DNA from: Nemophila menziesii | Lineage: Eukaryota; Streptophyta; Magnoliopsida; Boraginales; Hydrophyllaceae | Direction of reading: 5' to 3' | Assembly: GCA_029959085.1 (NCBI GenBank) | Contig: JARWIR010000001.1 | Coordinates: forward strand, 14,065,730-14,129,729 | DNA: 64,000 nucleotides | Shown: piece by piece, positions 11,801 to 21,959 of the stretch | Numbering within the stretch: position 1 is the first letter of the stretch | Layout: every line of letters starts with the position of its first letter | Program-made: the position numbers and the translations under genes | Notes under the pieces: model-generated | The model's database searches: none | Told to the model about the DNA's origin: nothing | What the model saw: the letters and a program-made list of their open reading frames with translations, nothing else

Positions 11801-13390
11801 TTTGACAAATTTCGTTCCTATCTCTTTGGGGCGAAAATTGTTGTATTCACCGACCACTCCGCTATTAAGTACTTGATGGAGAAGAAAGATGCGAAGCCGC
11901 GATTGATCAGATGGGTTTTATTGCTACAAGAGTTTGATTTGGAGATTCGAGATAGAAAGGGGTGTGAAAATCAAGTGGCTGATCATTTGTCACGTCTTGA
12001 AGGGTCGGAGTCGAATAACAGTCCTGAGCTAGTTAATGAATCATTTCCCGATGAAGGCCTATTTGCGATTTATGATGCTACCCCGTGGTACGCTGATATT
12101 GCAAATCTTATTGTAAGTGGTAACTTCCCCGAAGGAGCCACTTCACAAGACAAGAAGAGATTGATGAGCCGTGCTAAACAGTTCTTTTGGGAAGACCCCT
12201 TCCTTTACAAAGTGTGTGCTGATCAGATGGTGAGAAGATGTATACCTGAGAATGAAGTCTTAGGAGTAGTTGCGGGTTGTCACGACTCACCTTATGGAGG
12301 ACATTTCAAGGGCGACCGCACAGCTGCTAAGGTACTACAATCCGGTTTTTATTGGCCTACATTACATAAGGATTGTCATGAGTATGTTAAGAAGTGTCAT
12401 AGATGCCAGTTTACTGGTAATATATCCAAGAGGGATGAGATGCCGCGTAACAACGTTCTTGAAGTTGAAATATTTGATGTTTGGGGTATTGATTTCATGG
12501 GTCCCTTCGTACCATCTAACGGAAATCAATACATCCTACTAGCTGTTGATTACGTGTCCAAATGGGTGGAGGCTTAAGCTCTACCAACGAACGATTCGCG
12601 AGTGGTTATTAAATTCTTGAAATCCCATATTTTCACTAGACATGGTACACCTAGAGTTATTATCAGTGATGGAGGTTCACACTTTGTGAACAAATATCTG
12701 AAGACAGTGCTAGAGAAGAATGGGATAAGACATCGAGTTTCTACCGCGTATCATCCACAAGCCAACGGTCAAGCTGAGGTTTCAAATCGAGAGGTAAAAT
12801 CTATCCTAGAGAAGACTGTTGGTCCTACAAGAAAAGATTGGTCAACAAAGTTAGAAGATGCTTTATGGGCCTATCGTACTGCATTCAAAACTCCCGTTGG
12901 TGCATCTCCGTATCGTATGGTTTATGGTAAGGCTTGTCACTTACCTCTTGAACTTGAATTGGGTGCATATTGGGCAATTGCGCAGTTGAACTTAGATCCT
13001 ACTTTGGCCGGTGAGAATCGTATGATGAAATTGAATGAACTTGATGAGTTTCGGTTACATGCCTATGAAAATGCTAAACTCTATAAAGAGAACACTAAGA
13101 GATGGCATGATAACCGTATTCGCGTGAAAAAGTTTGAAGTTGGACAGAAGGTTCTGAAATACAACTCCAAGTTCAGTAACTATCCGGGAAAGTTGAGATC
13201 AAAGTGGTCTGGTCCTTACGTGGTGAACAAAGTTACGCCTCATGGAGCTATAGAGATTGAACATCCAATCGAGCACCGCACCTTTATGGTGAATGGTCAT
13301 CGATTGAAAGTTTATCATGGAGGCGAGGATACTAATCGCATGGTGGATCCACATCCTGGGGAGGTCATATACCTCCTTGAAGCCGAATAA
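8872..13390 (+). pseudogene. pol of B (PR-RT-RNase H-integrase), one in-frame stop
   Basis: A nearly intact polyprotein frame. A Q/N-rich gag tail and coiled coil (8872-9560) is followed by protease (about 9800-10200, ALCDLGASINLMP, PIILGRPFLAT), RT (about 10560-11500, FCLDGYSGYNQI-type block, FMDD at about 11209), RNase H (about 11640-12000, MCDASDSAMG, FTDHSAIKYL), then integrase. Integrase shows H-H-C-C zinc binding at about 12280-12410, a first Asp in GIDFMGPF, a second in ISDGGSHF, the Glu in [10 protein letters not shown], and a C-terminal domain ending at 13390. The only break is TAA at 12575-12577, between the first and second catalytic Asp of integrase. Acts in the virus-like particle and nucleus to copy and insert the element. 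Confidence 0.93.
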
Positions 13391-13562
13391 TCGCGAGAGG
13401 TAACCCGTCGAGCTTAACGACGTTAAACAAAAGCCATTTCAATGTATATTAGTTTATTGCTTTCAGTTTTTCAATTCCTAGTGTATAATTCTAAGTTAGT
13501 GTCGAGTTTTAGTGTCTACTTTTAAAGAAATGAGAAGGGTAGTGTGTTATTGTGCAGGAAAC

Positions 13563-14055
13563 GAGTTTGGGGTCGAAAGGAAAAATCTGGAGGAACTTCA
13601 AGTCTGGCGCGGACTACCCCGCGGACTACCCCATGGTCCGCAGGGATGCACCGCGCCCCAAAAACTCGTACCACGGGTTGGCTAGCTCAGGTTTTATCCA
13701 GAAAGTCAAAAAAATTCGCGGGGCATGGCGCGGTACACCGGACCCTAGACCGCACGATCAAAACCCGTGCCACGGGTTGGGTACCACGGGTTTTTTGACG
13801 GACATGCCGCGGACTACCCCCTGCACCGCACCCTTGGTCCGCAGGCACAAAACCCGTGCCACGGGGTGCTAGCTCGGGTATTATCCAGTGGGCAAAAATT
13901 TGGAGCAACAGAAGCTGCGGTACACCGCGGGTCTCGTCCGGTGCACCGCAAGGAGGCGGTTTGTGAAGGAATTCTTTTCCTAATCAAATTCTTACCTTAA
14001 GAGATAAACCCTAGCCTCTTCCATACGAATTTTCCAGCTCCCAACCTTATAAAAA
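13563..14055 (+). promoter_or_regulatory. Palindrome block and TATA box of B upstream of the accessory ORF
   Basis: Starts with a polypurine-like copy GAGTTTGGGGT (13563-13573). The block to about 13975 is rich in CpG and short palindromes: CGGTACACCG twice, CGGTGCACCG (13939-13948), GCGGACTACCCC three times, and AACCCGTG-N-CACGGGTT inverted motifs. TATAAAAA at 14048-14055 follows, then a C/A-rich leader of about 240 bp, a second GAGTTTGGGGT (14301-14311) and the ATG at 14322. I infer an internal promoter for a short transcript; nothing in the sequence proves transcription. Confidence 0.5.
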
Positions 14056-14321
14056 CACCGTGAAGCTTGATTAAACCTCCACAACAAACACAATAACATC
14101 ATTAAATCTCTCCTCCATCCTCCATAAACATAACCTCTTCATCAAATTCATCACAAAATACCATTAAACACAATTAAGATCATCAAGCTTCCAAGAATTC
14201 TTCCAAAGATCTTCAAGAAACAACTTCCTTCATCTAATCCAAGCACGAAACTCAAGCTATACCAAGTTTTCTTAACTTTATTCTATCCTTGGTATAACTT
14301 GAGTTTGGGGTCAATTCAACC

Positions 14322-14779
14322 ATGACGAACAAAACAGATGCTATGGATTATAAGAGGAAGTATTATGTCCTAGGGAAGAACAAGAATTTGCCTGGTTCCA
14401 CAATTGAAAAGGCCATCAATCTCGATGAGCCTACTGAACAACATGAAGAAAAGGCACCTGCACCACCACTACACAAGAAATTCACAGCTAGAATGAAGGT
14501 ACAATCAAAGCCTAAAGAAAAGACACCAATCCAAGATCAAGGTTCTTCTTCCTCTTCTCTGAATGATTCTTACACACCCCCAAATGGGCTATCAAACATC
14601 AACAACAAATCGATCATCTAAGAAAACAAGTCTTAGCACTATGGGAGGAAATTGCCAAGATGAATTCAACAAGGGACAAGGTAACTTTGAACATGGATAT
14701 TGATAATAATTCTTCTTCGGAGGAGGAGGATATGATGGATCTTTATGGCCAGGTACCCCGTTCTAATTCTTCTTCTTAA
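14322..14779 (+). pseudogene. Accessory ORF of B, family unknown, one frameshift
   Basis: A small protein encoded between pol and the 3' LTR, related to the 155-residue ORF of C (23490-23957). The basic N-terminus MTNKTDAMDYKRKYY is followed by a Lys/Pro linker, a Ser-rich stretch, a short heptad-like helix (IDHLRKQVLALWEEI) and an acidic tail EEEDMMDLYGQ. A one-base indel in the C-run near 14575 makes the first frame stop at 14621; the other frame continues to TAA at 14777-14779. ATG 14322 is chosen because it aligns with the C start and lies 11 bases after a GAGTTTGGGGT copy. It occupies the env-like position of Athila elements but shows no signal peptide or membrane segment. No known domain recognised. 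Confidence 0.65.
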
Positions 14780-16243
14780 TTTATGGTAGGCACTATGTAG
14801 TTTAGTTTTTATTGCTTTATTGAGTCTTTTTTTTTCGAGTCGTGGGGACACGACTCACTTTTGAGTTTGGGGTGGGGTTCGTTGCCTCATCCCAATTTTT
14901 TGTGTTTTACATGCTTTTCAGAAAGAAATTTTTTTAGGGTTGCGTTTGACTGTAGAGTGTTGTAAATGCCCCCATCAAGCATGCTTTTTGTGAATTAATG
15001 ATAGAAAATAGTTGACTTTAGGAGTTAGTGTAAAACGCACTTTGATTGCATGCAAACATGAGATAATTGATAGGAAAAATTAATGAACAATGCAAAAGAA
15101 GTAAACTTGTGCTTAAGGATAATAGGTGATTTGTAGAACGTGAGATCTAAATGAGTAGAGAACCCACTTAGGTATGAACTAGAGACAAGTTGTGTAGATA
15201 GGAAAATGATAGAGGCAGTTCTTTGTTAGCCCTTTGAATCCTTTTTGGCTTTCTATCCCTGAATTAATTGTATCCTTCTTAGACAAATTTTTAGCCTTTA
15301 AGCCTTTCTTTTGTCGCCACATTATAAGCCAATTTCCCTTTAGATTGTTAGGCATGACCATATGACCCGCACTTGAATCACGATCCTGAGACTTCATGTC
15401 TTGAGCTTGAGTTTGGGGTGGTGGGTCCACCATATGGGAATTTATTGGGTTGGGATTTTTGAGCTTATCAATGATGCTTTGTGCTATATTTTGATGATGA
15501 TTCACAAGTTATTTGTATTGTAACCCTTTGCCGGGGTAATAGTGAATGGAAAAGAAGCTTCGAGCTCAAGTTATGAATAGGCATAACTGTGAAAAATAGC
15601 ATGATATCTCAACATCACAAAGAGAGTCATAGCTATAAAAAAAAAAACGAATGATTTGAAAAGAATATACATATTCGGACCGGCAAAGTGGAAATTTTTA
15701 AGTGAATCATCCTTAGTGCTTATTGGGTTAATTTGGGGACGCTAATTAAGCGCGTCAATTGGGTTGAGTGAGAACGTTATTCGAGTGTAAACTCAAGCTC
15801 TTGGACAGATGTTGATGGTAAGTGAGGAGAGAGCCAAAAGCTCACTTCAAATTTACCAAATATACATACCATACCGTCCTTCAGCCTATGCTAAAACCGT
15901 AAAGACCTCATGATTCCTAGATGCACAGTGAGTTAATAGGGAGTATTCTAAGTGGAGCCTTCAAAGCAAGTAAAGATCGAGGAACACCCTATAGCCACCA
16001 TCTTGAGATAAGTATTAAGCGTAACCTTCTAGCATTGTGAAATTAATTTTGAATTGATATTGTTTTGTATTTGATTTTGCATGATAAGTGTAGGTGTATA
16101 TTAATTCCTAGGATAGACTATATGAAATTTGTTTTAAGCTTTGCTTTGGGAATATTTACTAGATTCTACCTTCTGCATTCACCTAAAAGGCCTTTGTTTC
16201 TATTTTACTTTGTCGGGACGACAAAGGTTTGAGTTTGGGGTCT
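14780..16243 (+). other. Structured 3' non-coding region of B with polypurine tract
   Basis: About 1.46 kb, conserved in D and recognisable in A and C. Helices that can be read directly: GAGTCGTG-GGGA-CACGACTC (14837-14856); CTTTGCCGG (15526-15534) pairing with CCGGCAAAG (15680-15688); GAGT-GTAA-ACTC (15783-15794); AAGTGAG/CTCACTT (15820-15847); CTTTGTCG-GGA-CGACAAAG (16208-16226). Polypurine-like GAGTTTGGGGT copies lie at 14863-14873, 15409-15419 and 16231-16241; the last abuts the 3' LTR and is the functional tract by position. An ORF of about 100 codons on the opposite strand is not supported as coding. Confidence 0.7.
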
Positions 16244-18034
16244 TGATGTCTCCCTATTTGTTCTAATTATTAGCCCTCTGGAGACATCATTTTAGGTGAA
16301 TTATTGACTTATTTGATAGACTTTTAGGCTTATTTGATCATATTACACTTTTCCCCCTTGGAATTTAACTATTTGCATTTTCTGAGCTTTTGTGCGTAAA
16401 TTTGACTATTTTTTATGCAAAGTTAAATAGGTTCTTGAATTTATTGAAAGACCAATCCAAGGTGGGGAAGTGAGAATAAAGTCTTAGTGTATTTTAGAGT
16501 GTTAGGAATGATTTTTACCCGAGTTTCTATTTTGAGAGTACACTTTCCTATTTCGTTTTCTTGATTTATTGATTTATTCTTTTTAAGCATATGCGGTTTA
16601 ATTATTTATTTAATGTGAAGCTTTAAAAAGATAAATGGTAATTACTTAGAGGCCAAGTCAAGATAAAGATGAAAGGAAAGAAGATTTACATGGAAATAAG
16701 AAGATTTAGGAAAGATTTATTCAAATGAGGAAAAGATAAAGCTGCCTTTTGAAATCTGAAATCCAGCCACGTTTTAGGAATTAAATCATAATAAAAGATT
16801 GGTTAGGATTCTGGACGAATGGTCTGCACCAATAGAAAGAGCTTTCCAAGACAAGCAGTTTCATATATTGGAACTTCTCAAACGGATAAGTATTGAAAAA
16901 GATATGACCAAATCAAATCAGCAGAATCTTATCTTTTAGAGCTACGAATTTGAGAGTCCTTGACTTGTCTTCCACTCCAAGCAAATTCGACCTAGGGTCT
17001 TCCAACACCTATAAATACACCCCTTAGCCTCCTCTTTTACACACACTTCATATCATTATCAAAGAGGCTTAAGGATTCAAGTCAGAGCAAGCAGGAAGGA
17101 AGAACGCTGAGAGCTGGAGACTGTCTATATCTCCGATTCAAAGCCAAACCCAACCTCTTGATTAGGTTTTATTATTTTCTTTCTGTAAAACATTATGTCT
17201 TTTAATTTCATTGTTTTAGTTTTATTTTCCATTATGAGCTAAACTTCTTAAGTGCTTGAGAATCGCTATAAGGGTTGAACCTTAATTTATTTAATGAATG
17301 CTTTCTGATTTGGGATTTTTATAATTTAATTCGAATTGAGTAATTTAGTATTGTTTTTTATCGTAAGTTAATTTCACTATATTTAATTTGGCCAATTAGA
17401 CATAGGTTTGAGTAATTAAGCTATTCCAATTAGTGGCGATTGGATCATCTTGACGGGGGGTTTAATTACTGACATAGATAATAAACGTAAGATAGAAATT
17501 ATTGATCCTGACGGACTTAGTTAATCTTATAGCCAATTGGGTAGAGAACCTGACATTCGAAGGTGGATTATGATCACCCTGACGGGGTTTGTAACACCTG
17601 AGAATAGCTCCTAAGTCCACCCTGACGGGGGTTAGGAGAATCTAGAATCCCGACTACTACTAGTTGCTAATTTGTCCCTTAGAAGAAGCATTGATTAAGT
17701 TTATTTTGGTGAAACCTAGCGTGACTGAAGTACTAATCTCTCATCTTTTAGTCTCTTCATATTTAATTTCTTGCATTAGTTTAATTTTAGTTTAATATTT
17801 ACTTTATTTGCACTTTAGTCCTTTAATCAAAAATCAAATAAAAATATATTTTCTTTACTTTTAATTTACATTCAAGCAACTAGTTCCATTTATTGCATAA
17901 CACTTTGATTCATACCTAATCCGTCCCTGAGATCGAAATCCCGTTTACCGGATATTACTTGGACGACCCGTACACTTGCGGTACGTGTCTTGCCTTTTTA
18001 GGTGTGTTTATTTAGAACACACTAGGAGACACCA
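16244..18034 (+). repeat. 3' LTR of B
   Basis: 1791 bp, near-identical to 5786-7576. Differences seen: 17353-region T for G, a C/G change in the GACT(C/G)AAG motif, and an A/G change in the TTTAATTTTA(A/G)TTTAATA motif. TATA box at 17010-17017. Confidence 0.96.
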
Positions 18035-18229
18035 AGTTTACGAGAAGAAAACAGAGAACTTTGGGTGGAAATTTCACAGATTAATTCATAGTTGGAAGAT
18101 ATAACCATGATCAGAGATATTGATAATTATTCTTCTCCATCTTCTTCGGAGGAGGAGGACATAATGGATCTCTATGGCCAGCCGGGTACGCCACTCAAAT
18201 TCTCTTTCTTAATAGCTTGTATGCATTAG
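18035..18229 (+). pseudogene. Accessory ORF remnant of A (C-terminal part)
   Basis: This is the A sequence resuming after B. It aligns with the helix and tail of the C accessory ORF: TACGAGAAGAAAACAG matches C's TACGTGAAGATAACAA, then a Ser-rich stretch, then an EEED.MDLYGQPG tail, running to TAG at 18227-18229. The few bases just left of B (AAGTTGAACGTTT) join the same alignment. The N-terminal half was deleted before B inserted. Confidence 0.65.
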
Positions 18230-19035
18230 GTAGTTTAGTTTAGTTTTAATTTTAAATTTTATTTCTTTCTTGAGTCTTTTTCGAGTCTTAGGGACACGGC
18301 TCATTTTTTAGTTGGGGGTGGGGATTCGTTGTCCTCATCTTCTTTTCGTTTTTGCATAAAATTTAAAAAATTTAGGTTGAATTTAGGAATAGAATATGTT
18401 GAATGTACCTGTTTGAGCATGATTTAATTAGATCAATGATAGTAAGTAGTATGTTTTTGAAAGATGTTACAAATATGTTTAGCATGCATGTATGAAAACA
18501 GGAAATAAAATATAGGAAAGTTAATGAGCAATGCTAAGAATTCACGTTGAAACTTAGGGAGAATTATTTGGTGTGTAGAACGTGAGGTTTGAAATTAGTT
18601 GAAAACCGACTGATCTATGAACTAGTAATGAAAAACTAACAAAATCCGGTAGTTAGAAAAATGAATAAGGCAGTTCTTTCATAGTGAAGCCACTTGAAGC
18701 TTTTTTTTACCTTCTCACCTTTTATTTGATATTGTTATTATTTATCCTTCTTAGCCCCTCTAAGCCTTTCTAAAGCCTTTTATTGAAACACATTATAATC
18801 CATACCCTTAGTTTGTAGGACTTATCTATATGACCCGCACTCGAATCGCAAAACCTGAAACAAGTCGTTTTTAGAGCTTGAGTTTGGGGTGGTGGGTTTC
18901 ATCATTAGGGAACATTGGGTTTGGGAAATTGTAATTGTGATTTTATTACTGATGAAAAAGTTATTATTGAAACCCTTTGACGGGGTAATAATGAATGGAA
19001 AAGAAGCTACGAGCTAAAATTGCCAACAAGGGCAT

Positions 19036-19080
<45 letters not shown>

Positions 19081-19758
19081 AATAGCGTGATATCTCAACA
19101 TCAAAAAGAGAGTCATAGCTATACAAAATAAAAAATTGATATGAAAAGAATATATAGTCGGACCGGCAAAGTGGAATTTATATATCATCATAAAAAAGTT
19201 TTATTTGAGATTAATGGGGGATGCACATCAAAAGCATCACAAATTGGGTTGAGTGAGAACATCTTTGAGTGGAAACTCAAGCTCTAGGGCGATTCGTTGA
19301 TGGAATGTGAGGAGAGAGCCAAAATCTCACTTTTCATTATCCAAATATACCACACCATCCCTAAGCCAAGTTATAACCAAAGACCTTAGGATTTCTAACT
19401 ACTTGGTGGAGAAACAATTGAGCTAATAGGGAGTAGGTAAGTGGACCATTGAAGGCTATATTAGGACCTGTGAACAACCTATAGCCATTAGCATGAACTA
19501 AGTTATCAACCTCTCCTTCCGGCATTGCGAAATTAATCTTGATTTGAATTTATGGATTGTTGATTATGTGTATATTAAGCATATGTGTGCATTATTTATT
19601 GAGCATTACTACATGAGACTTTTTAGATACTATGCTCTAGGATCATTCATTATGTTCTGTTCTTATTCTCCTCCGACTTCTTCTTCTTGTCTATATGACT
19701 ACCCTACTGTTCTTTACTTTTATTGTATCGGGACGATACAACTTTGAGTTGGGGGTCT
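18230..19758 (+). other. 3' non-coding region and polypurine tract of A
   Basis: Homologous to the B, C and D 3' regions. The GGGA hairpin is decayed here (about 18275-18301). The long-range pair is CTTTGACGG (18975-18983) with CCGGCAAAG (19163-19171), one mismatch. GAGT-GGAA-ACTC is at 19267-19278. The perfect stem TTGTATCG-GGA-CGATACAA at 19723-19741 precedes a GAGTTGGGGGT polypurine tract ending next to the LTR at 19759. Polypurine-like copies also occur near 18311 and 18884. Confidence 0.65.
19039..19076. repeat. (AT)19 microsatellite
   Basis: Nineteen uninterrupted AT units inside the 3' non-coding region of A; the B, C and D counterparts lack it. Confidence 0.97.
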
Positions 19759-20482
19759 TGATGTCTCCTCATTTGTGATAATAAAATCTATTTCCGAGAC
19801 ATCATTTTAGGCGTATTTATTAGTTTATAGGTCGATTTTCACATGATTTAGTACACTTTCCTATTTTGGGTCTTGAATTGATTAATTATTATTTTTAGAG
19901 CATATTGGGTTTAATTATTTATTGAGTGTGAAGCTTTAGAGATATATGGTAATTAATTAGAGTCCAAGTTGGTTCAAATATCTAGAGGAAAGAAGATAAA
20001 CATGGAAATTGAAGATAGGGAAGTAAAAGCTAAAAATATGGAAAAGAAAAGCTGCCTTAAATCTGAATTTCTGCACATACGACCAAAAATCAGCTTATAT
20101 CTTAAAATCAGTGAGGAATCTGGAGAAACGGTCAAGAGAAAAGTTAAAGGTCTTTCCGAGACAATGAATTTCGACTATTCATACGCGTCAAACGGATTAG
20201 TATTGAAGCTGCTAGGACCAAAACGGGGCTGATTCCATATTTTTGGGCTACGAATTTGAGTTGGGCTAGGAGCCCAATATTTACCTTTTCCTTCAAGAAA
20301 ACGATTAAGTCAACCTATACACTATAAATACAGCCTCTTAACATTAGAAAATCATCCTTGGTGAACCCTTAAGCCAAGAGGAAGCTTACAACACAAGAAA
20401 AGAAGTCTAGAAGGAGCTGTGCATCAATAATGTCATCTTTAACCTTTGAATTTGTAATTTCTTTCTTTTCTTCCATTAGTAT
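19759..20482 (+). repeat. 3' LTR of A, first part
   Basis: Starts TGATGTCTCCTC directly after the polypurine tract. TATAAATA at 20323-20330. The sequence stops at the AGTAT (20478-20482) target duplication where C inserted and continues at 31753. It is of the same type as the C LTRs. Confidence 0.9.
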
Positions 20483-21959
20483 TGGTGGGGCCTAGGGTGT
20501 GATAAAATAAGATGTAAATAAAGTGCAAAAACACCCTAGAACTACACAGTTCTGCAAGTATACAGATCGTATGCAAGTTTTAGATAAAGATTCGTTCCGC
20601 AGAGACTACAGAGGTTAGAGGAATCTTATACAAATATCGAGTGCAAATAATTAAAGCTAGAACAACTAAACGCAAATAAAAGTAAAGATAAATAGATTTT
20701 TGTTTGGTTTTCTAATTAAACTAAATTAAAGACAGAAACATTAAATATGAAAGAGAAGAATATGAGAATATAGCTTAAGTTATTAGCATGTAATCCCCAC
20801 TAGTTTTGCCGTTCTAAACATGTAAGGGTGAATTATGTAGTATTTCCCTAATCGGTCCCAATATGCTATCGGTGGTTTAAAATAGGATTTACGTGTGTCA
20901 ATAAGGCTTCCTAAGCAAACTTTTCCTGTAATTTGTAAATAGTCACAAAGACTAAACCATAGTGATTATCTAGCTAGGTTGGGTTGTCAGATCAAACCTA
21001 AAACTAAACGTTATGTGCTAAACATGCAATTAAACACCGTTGTCAATGGTATCCTAATTACTATATGGTAATTCTAATGGCTGCAGTCCACAAGAACATA
21101 GAATATAAATCCAAACACATAAACAGAGAATAAAAACTATAATTCTATTTAAAACATTAAATTCCCAAATTAGATAGATGTCAATCAAAACTAGGGTTCA
21201 TACATATATGCTAAAACTTAAGCTAAAGAAATTTAGTTCATGAAAGAAAAGAAAGAAATTACAAAATTAAAGGTAGAAGAAGACATTGTTGATGAACAGC
21301 TCCTTCCAGACTTCTCTCTTGTGTTGTATGCTTCCTCTTAGTTTAAGGTTTCACCAAGGGATGATTTAAGAGTGTTAAGAGGCTGTATTTATAGTGTATA
21401 GGTTGACCTAATTCGTTTCTTTAGAGATAACTTAAGTAATGGACTCCTAGCCCAACTCAAATTCGTAAGGAAATAAAGATAAACACTGCTGCGCTGTTTT
21501 GACTGTATCTTCTTCGTTATTGGTCGGATTTTGCTCCATAAGATACCAAAAGAATCGCAACAGAATTATCTTGACCCAGTAAAAGGAAATTACCAAATTC
21601 GGCCTATTTCTTAGGTAAAAACGCATATCTTTGGACGTGTATGCAGAATCCCAGATTTAGGCAGCATTTCCTTTTCCATCTTTTTAGCCTTTGTTTCCTT
21701 ATCTCCAATTTCCATGCAAATCTCTTTCCATAAGTTGTAGTCTTTGACTTGGACTCTAATTAATCTCCATAATTCTCTTTAAAGCTTCACACTAAATAAA
21801 CAATTAAACCAAATATGCTCTAAAAATAATAATTCTACAAATCAAGACCCAAAATAGGAAAGTGCACTAAAATAAGCTAAAATCAACCTATAAACTAATA
21901 AATAAGCCTAAAATGATGTCTCATGAATAGATTTTACTATCACAAATGAGGAGACATCA
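20483..21959 (-). repeat. 3' LTR of C
   Basis: 1477 bp, TG...CA ends, TATA box at 21386-21393 on the - strand. The flank at 21960-21973 is the complement of the polypurine tract. Confidence 0.95.

Larger units (their letters stand above)
5786..18034 (+). mobile_element. Element B: young, complete Athila-lineage retrotransposon nested in A
   Basis: A 12.2-kb element with two LTRs of exactly 1791 bp (5786-7576 and 16244-18034), both starting TGATGTCTCC and ending GGAGACACCA. The LTRs differ at about three positions by eye. Primer site, gag, pol, accessory ORF and polypurine tract are all present. The five-base flanks are CGTTT (5781-5785) and AGTTT (18035-18039), a target duplication with one mismatch. 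The outside sequence is element A, and removing B restores a continuous alignment of A with C. The coding region is broken by two stops and two frameshifts, so B cannot move by itself despite its youth. Confidence 0.95.

Noticed and set aside
13544..14000. Several overlapping ORFs of 70-106 codons in the palindrome block (also 24297-24804 and 57495-57954)
   Set aside because: Their frames are not conserved between A, B, C and D, and composition comes from the repeated palindromes; treated as chance ORFs in G+C-rich repeats.
14322..14779. Accessory ORF as an envelope protein
   Set aside because: Position fits, but neither B nor C versions contain a signal peptide, transmembrane helix or fusion-like segment; the protein is short, charged and partly coiled coil.
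15179..15505. 108-codon - strand ORF in B (89-codon counterpart at 58936-59205 in D)
   Set aside because: Similar in B and D because the DNA is conserved, but it runs through RNA-helix and polypurine-like motifs and has no counterpart in A or C. Kept as a remote possibility only.
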